From Candidatus Litorirhabdus singularis (GTDB lineage Bacteria > Pseudomonadota > Gammaproteobacteria > Pseudomonadales > Halieaceae): a stretch of 64,000 bases of DNA. The stretch is from contig NZ_SHNN01000002.1 in NCBI RefSeq assembly GCF_026262625.1, positions 310,001 to 374,000 of the forward strand, given 5' to 3'. The stretch's first letter is position 1, and every line of letters begins with the position of its first letter. Under the pieces are notes generated by a model. The model saw only the letters and a list, made by a program, of their open reading frames with translations. It ran no database searches and was not told where the DNA came from. Position numbers and translations under genes: made by a program. Shown piece by piece: positions 39,812-48,759 of this stretch.

Positions 39812-42187
39812 ATGAAAATCAGTGAACAGTGGCTAAAGGAGTGGGTTGATCCAGGTTTACCCACCGATGAACTGGCACATCTCATCACCATGGGCGGACT
39901 TGAGGTCGATGGCGTCGAGCCAGTTGCCGGTGAGTTTAGCGGCGTTATAGTCGCCGAAATTACCGCCGCAGAGCAGCATCCGAATGCCGACAAGTTGCGC
40001 GTCTGTCAGGTGAATACGGGGACAGAAACCGTCCAAATCGTCTGCGGCGCACCGAATGCCCGGGTTGGCCTGCGCGCGCCTCTGGCCCGTGTCGGCGCTG
40101 TATTGCCTGGTGATTTCAAGATCGCAGCTGCCAAACTACGCGATGTAGAGTCTCAGGGAATGTTGTGTGCCGAGCAGGAGCTGGGCTTGTCTGACGCTAA
40201 CGATGGTTTGATGGAGCTGGCGGCCAATGCGCCGGTAGGCACCGATCTACGCGATTACCTGCAGCTGGAAGATCAGGTTATCGAGGTAGATTTGACGCCG
40301 AATCGGGCCGATTGTCTGGGCCTGCTGGGCATTGCACGGGAAGTTGGAGTTCTGACCAATAGGCCAGTTAAATCCCTTGAAATTCAAGAAGTTAAAAGCA
40401 CTATATTAGATGTTTTCGATGTCCAGATTGAGGCTCCGACTGGCTGTGCGCGTTATCTTGGGCGGGTTATTAAAGGTGTGGATATTTCCCGCCCCAGTCC
40501 GTTGTGGATGCAGGAGCGCCTGCGCCGCGCGGGTCTGCGTTCCATCGACGCAGTGGTCGATGTGACCAATTATGTGTTGTTGGAGCTGGGTCAGCCGATG
40601 CACGCTTTTGACCTGAGTAAGCTCGAAGGTGCAATCGTGGTGCGCGAGGCTGGAGTAGACGAAAGTCTGGAACTGCTCAATGGACAAACAGCTGAATTGA
40701 CCCCGGGAACCCTGCTGATTACCGACGCATCTGGCCCTGTGGCTATCGCTGGTATTATGGGCGGACAACCCACCGCGGTTAGTGATAATACGGTGGATAT
40801 TATGTTGGAAGCGGCGTTTTTTCAGCCGCTGGCGCTGGCGGGTAAGGCACGCTCCTATGGACTGCATACCGACTCATCGCACCGCTTTGAGCGCGGCGTA
40901 GACTTCGAGCTGCAGCATCGGGCGATGGAGCGAGCGACTCAACTATTGGTCGACGCAGTGGGCGGGTCGGTAGGGCCTATTACTGAGACTGTAGCAGATG
41001 CACATTTGCCTGTGCGTGCAGCGGTACTATTGCGCCGCATGCGGATTGAGAAATTGCTGGGTTTTGCTCTGGAAGATGCTGAAGTTGAGCGTATTCTCAA
41101 TGGCCTCGGGCTGGCTACGAGCGCAGTAGATGGCGGTTGGAGTGTCGCCGTGCCCAGTTGGCGTTTCGACATCTCGATTGAGGCTGACTTACTTGAGGAG
41201 CTGGCACGAGTCTATGGATACAACAACCTGCCGGTGACCCATATCCATTCAGACCTGGTAATACGACCGCTGCCCGAGCGCGTGCAGTCACTGCGGAATA
41301 TTCGGCGTCGGCTGACTGGGCGCGGTTATCGTGAGGCGGTGACCTATAGTTTTGTAGATCCCGCTGGGCAGGCATTGTTTGATCCGCAGCTAGAACCGGT
41401 GGCGTTGGCTAACCCGATATCGGCGGAGATGTCGGTTATGCGTACCAGTCTGCTGCCGGGTTTGATGGAATCGCTCAAACGCAATACCAGTCGTCAGCAG
41501 CAGCGCGTGCGTTTATTCGAGACTGGGCTGCGCTTTGTGCCTGATGGTGGCGAGCTGACTCAGGCGCCAACCATAGCCGGTGTCGTTACCGGACGCCTGC
41601 ACCCGGAGAGCTGGAGCGAAGAGGGCGAAGCTGTTGATTTTTATGATACTAAGGGCGATGTAGAGGCGCTGTTGCAGCTGACGGCCGAGCCACAGGCGTT
41701 TCGCTTTACTGCCGCTACGCGAACCGGGCTGCATCCAGGGCAAACTGCGGCTCTTTACCGCGGTGAGGCTTTGGTTGGTTACATCGGTGCTCTGCATCCG
41801 TCAGTGCAGGCCAGCTATGACGTTAGTACCCCTGTTTATGTCTTTGAGCTGGACCTGGGATTACTGCGCGGCGCGGCGATGCCAGCGTTCGCCGAGTTGT
41901 CACGTTATCCCGAGGTGCGTCGCGATATTGCTGTACTGGTTGATCGTGAGGTGCCAGCCGCTGAGCTATTGGAGAATGTTCGAACAGTAGCAGGAACTTA
42001 CCTCACAGACTTAAGGCTCTTTGACGTATATGAGGGCAAAGGCATTGATCCTAAAAGAAAAAGTTTGGCATTGGGTTTGACATATCGAGATTCTTCACGC
42101 ACTCTTAGTGATGAAGATGTTAATAAGAGCGTGGATCAAGTGATTGATCTGCTTAGAAAAACATACAATGCAGAGCTTAGAAACTAG
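39812..42187 (+). CDS. pheT: phenylalanyl-tRNA synthetase beta subunit
   Basis: 791 residues. An N-terminal EMAP/OB tRNA-binding domain (about 40-150, HPNADKLRVCQVNTG), B3/B4 editing domain, B5, class II-like core and C-terminal FDX-ACB anticodon domain (ELSRYPEVRRDIAVLVD). Pairs with PheS as alpha2-beta2. The standard order pheS-pheT-ihfA is kept. Confidence 0.98.
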   Translation: MKISEQWLKEWVDPGLPTDELAHLITMGGLEVDGVEPVAGEFSGVIVAEITAAEQHPNADKLRVCQVNTGTETVQIVCGAPNARVGLRAPLARVGAVLPGDFKIAAAKLRDVESQGMLCAEQELGLSDANDGLMELAANAPVGTDLRDYLQLEDQVIEVDLTPNRADCLGLLGIAREVGVLTNRPVKSLEIQEVKSTILDVFDVQIEAPTGCARYLGRVIKGVDISRPSPLWMQERLRRAGLRSIDAVVDVTNYVLLELGQPMHAFDLSKLEGAIVVREAGVDESLELLNGQTAELTPGTLLITDASGPVAIAGIMGGQPTAVSDNTVDIMLEAAFFQPLALAGKARSYGLHTDSSHRFERGVDFELQHRAMERATQLLVDAVGGSVGPITETVADAHLPVRAAVLLRRMRIEKLLGFALEDAEVERILNGLGLATSAVDGGWSVAVPSWRFDISIEADLLEELARVYGYNNLPVTHIHSDLVIRPLPERVQSLRNIRRRLTGRGYREAVTYSFVDPAGQALFDPQLEPVALANPISAEMSVMRTSLLPGLMESLKRNTSRQQQRVRLFETGLRFVPDGGELTQAPTIAGVVTGRLHPESWSEEGEAVDFYDTKGDVEALLQLTAEPQAFRFTAATRTGLHPGQTAALYRGEALVGYIGALHPSVQASYDVSTPVYVFELDLGLLRGAAMPAFAELSRYPEVRRDIAVLVDREVPAAELLENVRTVAGTYLTDLRLFDVYEGKGIDPKRKSLALGLTYRDSSRTLSDEDVNKSVDQVIDLLRKTYNAELRN

Positions 42188-42202
42188 GGATCTTTTACCA
42201 GA

Positions 42203-42556
42203 ATGACGGCGCTGACTAAATCGGAAATGGCGGAACGTCTGTTCGAGGAATTAGGACTCAACAAGCGTGAAGCCAAAGAAATCGTCGAATTGTTTTTCGA
42301 GGAAGTGCGCGCGAGCCTGGAAGCCAATGAGCAAGTGAAGCTATCCGGTTTTGGTAACTTTGATCTACGTGACAAGAGCCAGCGACCCGGTCGTAATCCC
42401 AAGACGGGAGAAGAAATACCTATTACGGCGCGCCGTGTAGTGACCTTCCGTCCGGGGCAGAAACTCAAGGCACGTGTGGAGTCCTTCGAGAAAGGTGAAG
42501 AATTTGATTCCGCGGCCTACGACTTAGGAAATTACGGTGCTGGAACGGAGCAGTAG
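42203..42556 (+). CDS. ihfA: integration host factor subunit alpha, with C-terminal extension
   Basis: 117 residues: [40 protein letters not shown] with the DNA-intercalating Pro, and [11 protein letters not shown]. IhfA is normally about 99-100 residues; the extra end ([19 protein letters not shown]) is acidic and reads into the start of the MerR gene, overlapping it by 20 bases. Partner of IhfB at 17965. Confidence 0.96.
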   Translation: MTALTKSEMAERLFEELGLNKREAKEIVELFFEEVRASLEANEQVKLSGFGNFDLRDKSQRPGRNPKTGEEIPITARRVVTFRPGQKLKARVESFEKGEEFDSAAYDLGNYGAGTEQ

Positions 42557-42929
42557 CAGCGAAGCGTTGCCCAGCATTCCGGGCAAACGCTATTTCACGA
42601 TCGGTGAGGTGAGCGAGCTTTGCAACGTCAAACCACACGTACTTCGCTATTGGGAACAAGAGTTCCCGCAGTTAAAACCGGTCAAGCGCCGCGGTAATCG
42701 CCGGTACTATCAACGTCAGGATGTGCTCACGATACGTGAGATTCGCTCCTTACTTTACGATCAGGGTTATACCATCGGTGGCGCGCGCCAGCGTATGGAA
42801 GATGACGGCTCGCGTCCGGCTACGGCGCCAGCAGTAGCTGCGGTGGACGCTCCCGCGACAGGGTCAAACCCTGGTGTACGGTCGATGATCAACGATCTCG
42901 AAGAGGTTGTCCGCGTTCTATCCTCATAG
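42537..42929 (+). CDS. MerR-family transcriptional regulator
   Basis: 130 residues with an N-terminal winged helix ([28 protein letters not shown] split across 19-46) and the [13 protein letters not shown] recognition wing. It lacks the Cys ligands of metal-sensing MerR proteins. A MerR gene after ihfA is conserved in gammaproteobacteria, but its role is unknown. The GTG start has AGGA upstream and lies inside ihfA. Confidence 0.9.
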   Translation: MLERSSSSEALPSIPGKRYFTIGEVSELCNVKPHVLRYWEQEFPQLKPVKRRGNRRYYQRQDVLTIREIRSLLYDQGYTIGGARQRMEDDGSRPATAPAVAAVDAPATGSNPGVRSMINDLEEVVRVLSS

Positions 42930-42954
42930 CCAAGTCGCTTAGCTTTCTAATTCG

Positions 42955-42982
42955 TTGATTCACACAGCAAAATCCGTATAAT
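42955..42982 (+). promoter_or_regulatory. sigma-70 promoter of tRNA-Pro
   Basis: TTGATT (42955-42960), 16-bp spacer, TATAAT (42977-42982), followed by ATCCCCACC and the tRNA 11 bp on. Confidence 0.75.
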
Positions 42983-42991
42983 CCCCACCTC

Positions 42992-43048
<57 letters not shown>

Positions 43049-43070
<22 letters not shown>

Positions 43071-43179
43071 ATTTCCCACCAAGCATCCACCCTAATGCTT
43101 ATGTCACCACCGAGCTGGAACCTGCGACGGTCGCATCCGGAAGGCCGGCCCGCTCAAATCCTGCCGTCCCGACCAATTT
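43049..43179 (+). repeat. 26-bp direct repeat: tRNA-Pro 3' end and a second copy 105 bp downstream (att-like)
   Basis: Positions 43049-43074 (last 22 nt of tRNA-Pro plus ATTT) are repeated exactly at 43154-43179. The 79 bp between have no gene. A copy of a tRNA 3' end is what a tyrosine-recombinase integration leaves as attL/attR. No integrase is present. Confidence 0.75.
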
Positions 43180-43236
43180 ATTTATACCGCCGAGAACCTC
43201 TGATCGGGTCATCACGAGCCATCCGTTTCGTTCCTT

Positions 43237-44637
43237 CTAGATAGTGCCAGTGTCTGGTATCGATGGCTTGAGCAACAAATGTCCATCGACATCACCCGGA
43301 ATTTCCGCAAAATCAAACTCTTCACGCAACCGCCAGTAAGCGGCTTCGTTCACGGCTATAGTGTTGTCTAACGCAGTATCTTGCATCGAGTTAGCCAGCT
43401 CTACTGTGCGCCCCCAGATATCAAAGCAGGGACGGGCACTGCCAATGACGCCACTGATCACCTGCCCGGTAGACATGCCAGCCTTGAGCGTAAATGGATG
43501 ATGCATTTTCTCCCCGAAATCTTCCACCGCCTCTAGTGCATCCAGCGTAAACCGCGCCAAGGCTGCATGGTCCGGTTTGTTACCATCAAAGACTCCTGTT
43601 GCAGCTACGTAATGGGTTCCCAAGGTATTTATTTTCTCTACCCCGTGTTTAACCAGTAATTCATCGAAACGAATAAAAATGTTACTGAGAAGTTCCACTA
43701 GTTGCACCGCTGAAATTCTCTGGTACAAGTCCCTGAAGCCCGTGACGGTTATAAACACCACCGTGGCCTCTTCGTGAAAATGTGCGAAGGACGTTTCTTT
43801 CTCTGTCATTCTCTTCATAACAGAGTCAGGAAAAATACTCTGTACCAATTCATCGGTGCGCAATTTCTCCAACTCCAATTCACTAAAACTCGCCACCGAG
43901 AAATTCACATAATAATTGACCACAAGAAATACCGATATCGTCACGACTATTAAAACCATGTGATAGCCAACAACGTGGAAGCCCTCAGGTATGTCGAGAG
44001 GAGCAATATCCAAGAAGTGTCTAAGTAAGACGGTTGTGAGCGCAAGTGTGCAAATCAGTATCAAAGCAATATTACGTTGCCGTATTTCAGAAGCCTTGAA
44101 CACCACGACAGGCAACATAAGTATGGCTGGCATAACGTATTCATTTCCGCGCCAGGGGCCAACAACAATATGAGAGGAAATCCAGTCCAGCATAATAAGC
44201 CCCAGGAATATCCAGCGCGCTATTTGCAGCTTACCCTTCGCTTGCAAATAGAGCGTCAGCAAACACATGAGAAACGCCGGTAGGTGCGCAAATACAAATG
44301 GAAATAGCGCGCTATTTGAAAAACCGAACACTGTCATCGATATACTGATAAACATGACCGCCACGGCGCCTATGTTTACCGTGCGGGCCGCAATCCTGTC
44401 CTCTACCTGAACATAATGCTCAATACCGAGATTAAGTACGGGTGCCAGCAGGTTTTGGAACCACTGGACAGATGGACTGCGGCCGACCTCCCCATCGGCC
44501 CGAACTGGCGCTACTGGTGAACTATAGATAAGTTTTAATAGTCCCCAGGCCAGTGCAGTCAAGCTCAATAAGCCCACCACAGCGTTAATAAACGGCTCGT
44601 TGGTAGCGAGACTATCAACAAATATCTGCCACATCAT
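43237..44637 (-). CDS. membrane protein with degenerate class III adenylate/guanylate cyclase domain (copy 2)
   Basis: 466 residues. One N-terminal helix (about 14-37), a linker, then five or six helices (about 88-245), a short coiled linker (ELELEKLRTDELVQSIFP) and a cyclase homology domain (about 285-440). Compared with active cyclases, the first metal Asp is Thr297 (VVFITVTGF), the adenine Lys is Asn337, the second metal Asp is Thr341 (EKINTLGTHY), the transition-state Asn is Glu413 and the Arg is Ser417 (TVELANSMQ). Only Asp406 (FDIWG) is kept. So the usual two-metal catalysis is not expected. Overlaps the upstream paralogue by four bases. Confidence 0.88.
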   Translation of the reverse strand: MMWQIFVDSLATNEPFINAVVGLLSLTALAWGLLKLIYSSPVAPVRADGEVGRSPSVQWFQNLLAPVLNLGIEHYVQVEDRIAARTVNIGAVAVMFISISMTVFGFSNSALFPFVFAHLPAFLMCLLTLYLQAKGKLQIARWIFLGLIMLDWISSHIVVGPWRGNEYVMPAILMLPVVVFKASEIRQRNIALILICTLALTTVLLRHFLDIAPLDIPEGFHVVGYHMVLIVVTISVFLVVNYYVNFSVASFSELELEKLRTDELVQSIFPDSVMKRMTEKETSFAHFHEEATVVFITVTGFRDLYQRISAVQLVELLSNIFIRFDELLVKHGVEKINTLGTHYVAATGVFDGNKPDHAALARFTLDALEAVEDFGEKMHHPFTLKAGMSTGQVISGVIGSARPCFDIWGRTVELANSMQDTALDNTIAVNEAAYWRLREEFDFAEIPGDVDGHLLLKPSIPDTGTI

Positions 44638-46061
44638 AGGGTACCTCCGGCTGCGGTGGCCGGTCGCTTCTCTCGCAGCAGAATATAGGCATTATCGACT
44701 GAAGCAGACATTTCCGCGAATTCAAAGTCATCTCTCAGGCGCGAGTATGCCTGAGCACTTACGACCACGGTGTTGCCCAGTGCCGCGCCTTGCATCGCTG
44801 CTGCCAGCTCCACTGTCTCGCCCCAAATGTCGAGACATGGCCTGGCCTCGCCAATTACTCCACTTACAACCTCTCCTGCCGAAACTCCTGCACGCAAAGT
44901 GAAGCGTTCGTGGGTTTCCTTGCTAAACTCGGCGACTGCCGCGGTGGCATCCAGAGCGAACCTGGCTACGGCGGCATGTGAAGGTTTGCCGCTGAAAATC
45001 CCTGATGCAGCTACGTAGTGCGTGCCCAACAAATTAATTTTCTCCACACCGTGCTGCTCGAGAAGTTCATCAAACCGAATAAAAATCTTACTCATCAATT
45101 CAACCAGCTGTGATGCGGTCATTCTGCTATACAACGCATCAAAACCCTCGAGTGAAATGAAAATGACTACAGCCTCATCGCTATACGATGCAACCGTGGG
45201 TGCTCGTTCGCGGATCTGTTCGGCTACCTCCCGCGGGAATACAGAGTTGATCAGAGTGTCTGCACGCTCCCTTTCATTTTTCATAGCATAGAAAGAGCGC
45301 ATTGAATAATTGGAATAATAGCTGATCAAACCAAACACAATCAGGCATAGAACAAGCGCATTAACCACATAGCCAATTTTGAGCGTACTTTCCCCCATAA
45401 TTAACAAGCCGCCTTCATAGACCCTTCCAAGCAACAGCTGAACTATCAGGAACATGAGCAGCATCAACATGCACAGAGTGCGCTGGCGCACTTCATGTCG
45501 CTCAAACATCAATACGGGTATCAGGCACAGCACTATCAGGAAGTATTCAATACCCCACATACCGCCGACGGTTAGCTGGACAACGCACCAGTAGCCGCCA
45601 GCAAGCAAAATCATCATCCATCGGGCGAGCGTAAAGTGGTGGCTCGCGTGTAAAACGAGAACAAGCAGCCCGCATAGGAACGTAATGCCATTCAATATTG
45701 TGAGAACTACCAAACCGGACTTAACCAATCCCGCTACGACCCAAACAAGACTTAAGCTCAGAAGCGCGAAAATAATCGCATTTAGCGTCCGGGAAGCAAC
45801 CATTTGCTCAACCTGTGAGCGATGGGATATGCCTAGGTTAATCAGCTTGCGCGGCGCTTGTCGAAACCGGATGCTACTGCTCGCCGGTTCTCCCGCAGTT
45901 TCGTCAGCCGGATTCTGATCATTTTTTGAGGTTGAAGCCGATTGATCGAAGTAATGCAGACTAAGCACACCCCAGGCAGCGGCAAGCAGCGTAATAACCC
46001 CGACTATGGCACTAATAAGGGGCTCATTCTCGGTCAGCCACAGTTTCATCTCTATTAGCAT
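44634..46061 (-). CDS. membrane protein with degenerate class III adenylate/guanylate cyclase domain (copy 1)
   Basis: 475 residues, a paralogue of the next gene along its whole length: similar N-terminus (NEPLISAIVG against NEPFINAVVG), the INLGI...QVE segment, five or six further membrane helices (about 92-250), ERERADTLINSVFP linker and cyclase domain (about 295-450). Catalytic positions: first metal Asp is Ser303, Lys is Asn343, second metal Asp is Thr347 (EKINLLGTHY), Asn is Glu418 and Arg is Ala422 (TVELAAAMQ); Asp411 is kept. AAAGGA precedes ATG 46061. First of a two-gene operon. Confidence 0.88.
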   Translation of the reverse strand: MLIEMKLWLTENEPLISAIVGVITLLAAAWGVLSLHYFDQSASTSKNDQNPADETAGEPASSSIRFRQAPRKLINLGISHRSQVEQMVASRTLNAIIFALLSLSLVWVVAGLVKSGLVVLTILNGITFLCGLLVLVLHASHHFTLARWMMILLAGGYWCVVQLTVGGMWGIEYFLIVLCLIPVLMFERHEVRQRTLCMLMLLMFLIVQLLLGRVYEGGLLIMGESTLKIGYVVNALVLCLIVFGLISYYSNYSMRSFYAMKNERERADTLINSVFPREVAEQIRERAPTVASYSDEAVVIFISLEGFDALYSRMTASQLVELMSKIFIRFDELLEQHGVEKINLLGTHYVAASGIFSGKPSHAAVARFALDATAAVAEFSKETHERFTLRAGVSAGEVVSGVIGEARPCLDIWGETVELAAAMQGAALGNTVVVSAQAYSRLRDDFEFAEMSASVDNAYILLREKRPATAAGGTL

Positions 46062-46360
46062 TAGGCATATCCTTTACCGAAGCGCGTCCTGCCTTTTATT
46101 TTTTTGTGCCGGTCGGGTCGATTGCGCAACGAGGAGTATAGCTTATGAAAACCTGATTTCTAGTTTCTGCAAGCTTTCAGCCCCGCCCGGTAATTGTAGT
46201 CTAGTCAAGACTAATTTCGATAAGCTGGATTGAGTAAAGAGGCGGCACCAGGTCGTGTGGGTCCAGGCAAAATAGGGGAAATGTGTGATAGCGCATAATC
46301 AGCGTCCAGTAAATATCCGGAGTGTCGCTTCATAAGACTTGCTGAGCTAAGTGCCCAGCA
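46062..46360. other. intergenic region upstream of the cyclase-like pair
   Basis: About 300 bp separate the cyclase-like pair from the LLM oxidoreductase, both on the minus strand. It must hold the promoter of the pair. I see no supported gene, tRNA or hairpin with a T run here. Confidence 0.5.
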
Positions 46361-47374
46361 TCAAAGTACCATTTCCGCCATTTCCCGCAGCAGCGTTGCG
46401 TCACCGTTAATGAGTAAAGAGGTCACCGGAGAGTTACGCCAGTCCTGCAGTCGCTCACGGATGCGATCACGTGGGCCACTCAGTGAGATTTCATCGGCGA
46501 ACTCATCCGGAACAGTGGCGATGGCCTCATCGCGCTTACCTTCAAAAAACAGATCCTGAATTTGTTCTGCTTCGTCGGCAAAGCCCATGCGAGCCATAAG
46601 CTCTTTGTGGAAGTTGCGTTGCTTGGAGCCCATGCCGCCAATATAAAAACCCAGCATCGCCTTCACCGGGTATAAGGCCTGCTCCATATCGTCATTCATG
46701 TTGACGAGAGTGAAAGCGGCAATTTCGAAGCCAGCTTTAGCCTTGCTGAGCTGGTCCGCATACACTTCCTGGCGGTAGGGCGAGTAATATAGAGGTAACC
46801 AGCCGTCGGCGATTTCAGCGGTTTGGGTAACGTTTTTAGGACCTTCTGCACCCAGGAATATAGGCAGGTCAGCACGCAATGGATGGGTGATTGACTTGAG
46901 CCCTTTGCCCATACCCCAGGCGCCGGGACCAGTATAGGGCAGTGGGTAGTGCTCGCCGTCATTACTGACCGGACCCTCGCGCGCCAGAATCTGACGAATA
47001 ATACTCACATATTCCCGAGTTCTGGAGACCGGCTTGGCGTAGGGCTGTCCATACCAGCCCTCTACCACCTGCGGCCCGGACACGCCCAGTCCCAGGATCA
47101 TACGGCCGTTCGACATATGATCCAGCGCCAGCGCTGACATAGCGCAGGAGGCAGGTGTGCGGGCCGATATCTGAGCCACTGATGTTCCCAGCCTGATGCG
47201 TGACGTGTTCGCGCCGATCCACGCCAGCGGGGTAAAGCAATCGTTGCCCCAGGACTCGGCGGTCCATACCGAGTCATAGCCCAGGCGCTCGGCTTCTTGC
47301 GCTAGCTCTATGTGTGCGGCGGGATACAAAGCTCCCCAGTATCCTAGTTGCAGGCCCAGCGTCAGTTTTGTCAT
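46361..47374 (-). CDS. LLM-class oxidoreductase, Rv3520c-type (annotated F420-dependent)
   Basis: 337-residue TIM-barrel protein of the luciferase-like monooxygenase superfamily. LGLQLGYWGA, YDSVWTAESWGND, RIRLGTSVAQISARTPA, GLGVSGPQVVEGWYGQP and LPIFLGAEGPKN match the Rv3520c subfamily closely. Members are predicted to use F420 or FMN; no F420 biosynthesis gene is in the window. ATG 47374 (MTKLTLGLQ) is preferred over 47386. Such proteins often accompany steroid and lipid catabolism in actinobacteria. Confidence 0.88.
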   Translation of the reverse strand: MTKLTLGLQLGYWGALYPAAHIELAQEAERLGYDSVWTAESWGNDCFTPLAWIGANTSRIRLGTSVAQISARTPASCAMSALALDHMSNGRMILGLGVSGPQVVEGWYGQPYAKPVSRTREYVSIIRQILAREGPVSNDGEHYPLPYTGPGAWGMGKGLKSITHPLRADLPIFLGAEGPKNVTQTAEIADGWLPLYYSPYRQEVYADQLSKAKAGFEIAAFTLVNMNDDMEQALYPVKAMLGFYIGGMGSKQRNFHKELMARMGFADEAEQIQDLFFEGKRDEAIATVPDEFADEISLSGPRDRIRERLQDWRNSPVTSLLINGDATLLREMAEMVL

Positions 47375-47453
47375 TGCTACATCCATGGTTCAGTTGGTAA
47401 ACACATCAGGGTAGCCCATATAATACCTACTCCTGCTGAAGAGAAAACCCACA

Positions 47454-47945
47454 ATGTCTAAACTTACCCATCTCGACGCTGCCGGTGCGGCACATATGGT
47501 CGATGTTTCCCAAAAGTCTGTCACCACGCGCGAGGCGATCGCCAGTGCAGAGATTGTGATGCTGCCGGCAACATTGGAGTTAATTGCCAGTGCCGGACAT
47601 AAGAAAGGTGATGTGCTTGCGGTTGCCCGTATTGCAGGTATCCAGGCGGCCAAACGTTGTTCTGACCTTATCCCTTTATGTCATCCGCTAATGCTGAGCA
47701 GCGTCGATGTGCAATTTGAGCTCGATACGGTCAATTCCCGGGTAAAGATTCAGGCGCGTTGTAAACTGGCGGGGCAAACCGGTGTGGAAATGGAGGCACT
47801 TACCGCAGCTTCAGTAGCGGCACTTACTATTTACGATATGTGCAAGGCGGTGGATCGAGGTATGGTCATTGCGGCGGTGCAATTGGAGCACAAGAGTGGC
47901 GGAAAATCGGGTGACTACGCGAGAGAGGGAGCCCAGCATGCTTGA
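47454..47945 (+). CDS. moaC: cyclic pyranopterin monophosphate synthase MoaC
   Basis: 163 residues: [21 protein letters not shown] start, [16 protein letters not shown] (active-site region), [20 protein letters not shown] and the final CKAVDRGM. With MoaA it makes cPMP, the first molybdopterin intermediate. TATAAT at 47419-47424 may be its -10 box. Overlaps moaD by eight bases. moaA and moaB are not adjacent. Confidence 0.96.
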   Translation: MSKLTHLDAAGAAHMVDVSQKSVTTREAIASAEIVMLPATLELIASAGHKKGDVLAVARIAGIQAAKRCSDLIPLCHPLMLSSVDVQFELDTVNSRVKIQARCKLAGQTGVEMEALTAASVAALTIYDMCKAVDRGMVIAAVQLEHKSGGKSGDYAREGAQHA

Positions 47946-48192
47946 AATACTTTTCTTCGCCCGACTTAGAGAGCAGTTAGGTGTCGGCAGGCTGCAAGTC
48001 CCCTACAGTGATGCGGTGGCCACTTTGGCGGGCCTGCAAGATCACCTTATTGCCGAACACGGTGAGCTTTGGGCGCAGGCCCTGCAGGCGGAGAATGTAC
48101 TGCGCGCCGTAAATCAGGACATGGCTGCCCTCGATAGTGCCCTGGCGGCGGGCGATGAAGTGGCTTTTTTCCCCCCGGTTACCGGAGGCTAG
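47938..48192 (+). CDS. moaD: molybdopterin synthase small subunit MoaD
   Basis: 84-residue ubiquitin-like sulfur carrier, start [15 protein letters not shown], ending in the Gly-Gly tail (FFPPVTGG) needed for thiocarboxylation. ATG 47938 has GAGGGAG upstream and overlaps moaC; an earlier in-frame start at 47869 is inside moaC and not needed. Confidence 0.93.
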   Translation: MLEILFFARLREQLGVGRLQVPYSDAVATLAGLQDHLIAEHGELWAQALQAENVLRAVNQDMAALDSALAAGDEVAFFPPVTGG

Positions 48193-48200
48193 TGGCCGCC

Positions 48201-48668
48201 ATGAATGATTTGAAGGTTAGTATCCAAACTCAGGACTTTGACGTGGCCCAGCTGCAGCGCGAATTGGGCAGCCTCGATACTACGGGCGCGATAGCCAGTT
48301 TCACGGGCCTGGTACGCAGCAATAACGCCGATCGGCAGGTGGCGGTTATGGAACTGGAGCACTACCCGGGAATGACTGAGCGTAGTATCGAAAAAATCAT
48401 GGCTGAAGCGAGCCAGCGTTGGCAGTTACAGGCCATTCGTGTGGTGCACCGAGTAGGGGCTTTGCGTCCTGGTGAGCAGATTGTTTATGTCGGTGTGGCC
48501 AGTGGCCATCGTGGCGACGCTTTTGCCGCTTGCGAATTCGTTATGGACTACCTGAAGACACGCGCGCCCTTTTGGAAGAAAGAACTGACCAGTGCGGGCG
48601 AACACTGGGTAGAAGAGCGCACTAGTGACCAGCACTCGGCGCAACGCTGGGGCGCATCGCCCAAATGA
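48201..48668 (+). CDS. moaE: molybdopterin synthase large subunit MoaE
   Basis: 155 residues with ASFTGLVRSNN near 33, MELEHYPGMTERSIE, VVHRVGALRPGEQIVYVGVASGHRGDAF and the catalytic KTRAPFWKKE (Lys). It forms the heterotetramer with MoaD that adds sulfur to cPMP. A GTG at 48192 overlaps the moaD stop and is the alternative start. Confidence 0.95.
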   Translation: MNDLKVSIQTQDFDVAQLQRELGSLDTTGAIASFTGLVRSNNADRQVAVMELEHYPGMTERSIEKIMAEASQRWQLQAIRVVHRVGALRPGEQIVYVGVASGHRGDAFAACEFVMDYLKTRAPFWKKELTSAGEHWVEERTSDQHSAQRWGASPK

Positions 48669-48693
48669 GTGACGCACTGCTTAATGCGCCGTG

Positions 48694-48699
48694 TATAAT
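48694..48699 (+). promoter_or_regulatory. candidate -10 box for the flavin reductase gene
   Basis: TATAAT in the 91-bp gap after moaE, with TGACGC 18 bp upstream as a weak -35 element, 61 bp before the start codon. Confidence 0.4.
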
Positions 48700-48759
48700 C
48701 TGGGCCAATGATTTCACAGCTGCAAGCAAACAGCTCATTACTATCTGCTAAGGAAAACT

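Noticed and set aside
43075-43236. Second full tRNA-Pro gene after the first
   Set aside because: Only the last 26 bp recur; the acceptor 5' side, D arm and anticodon arm are absent.
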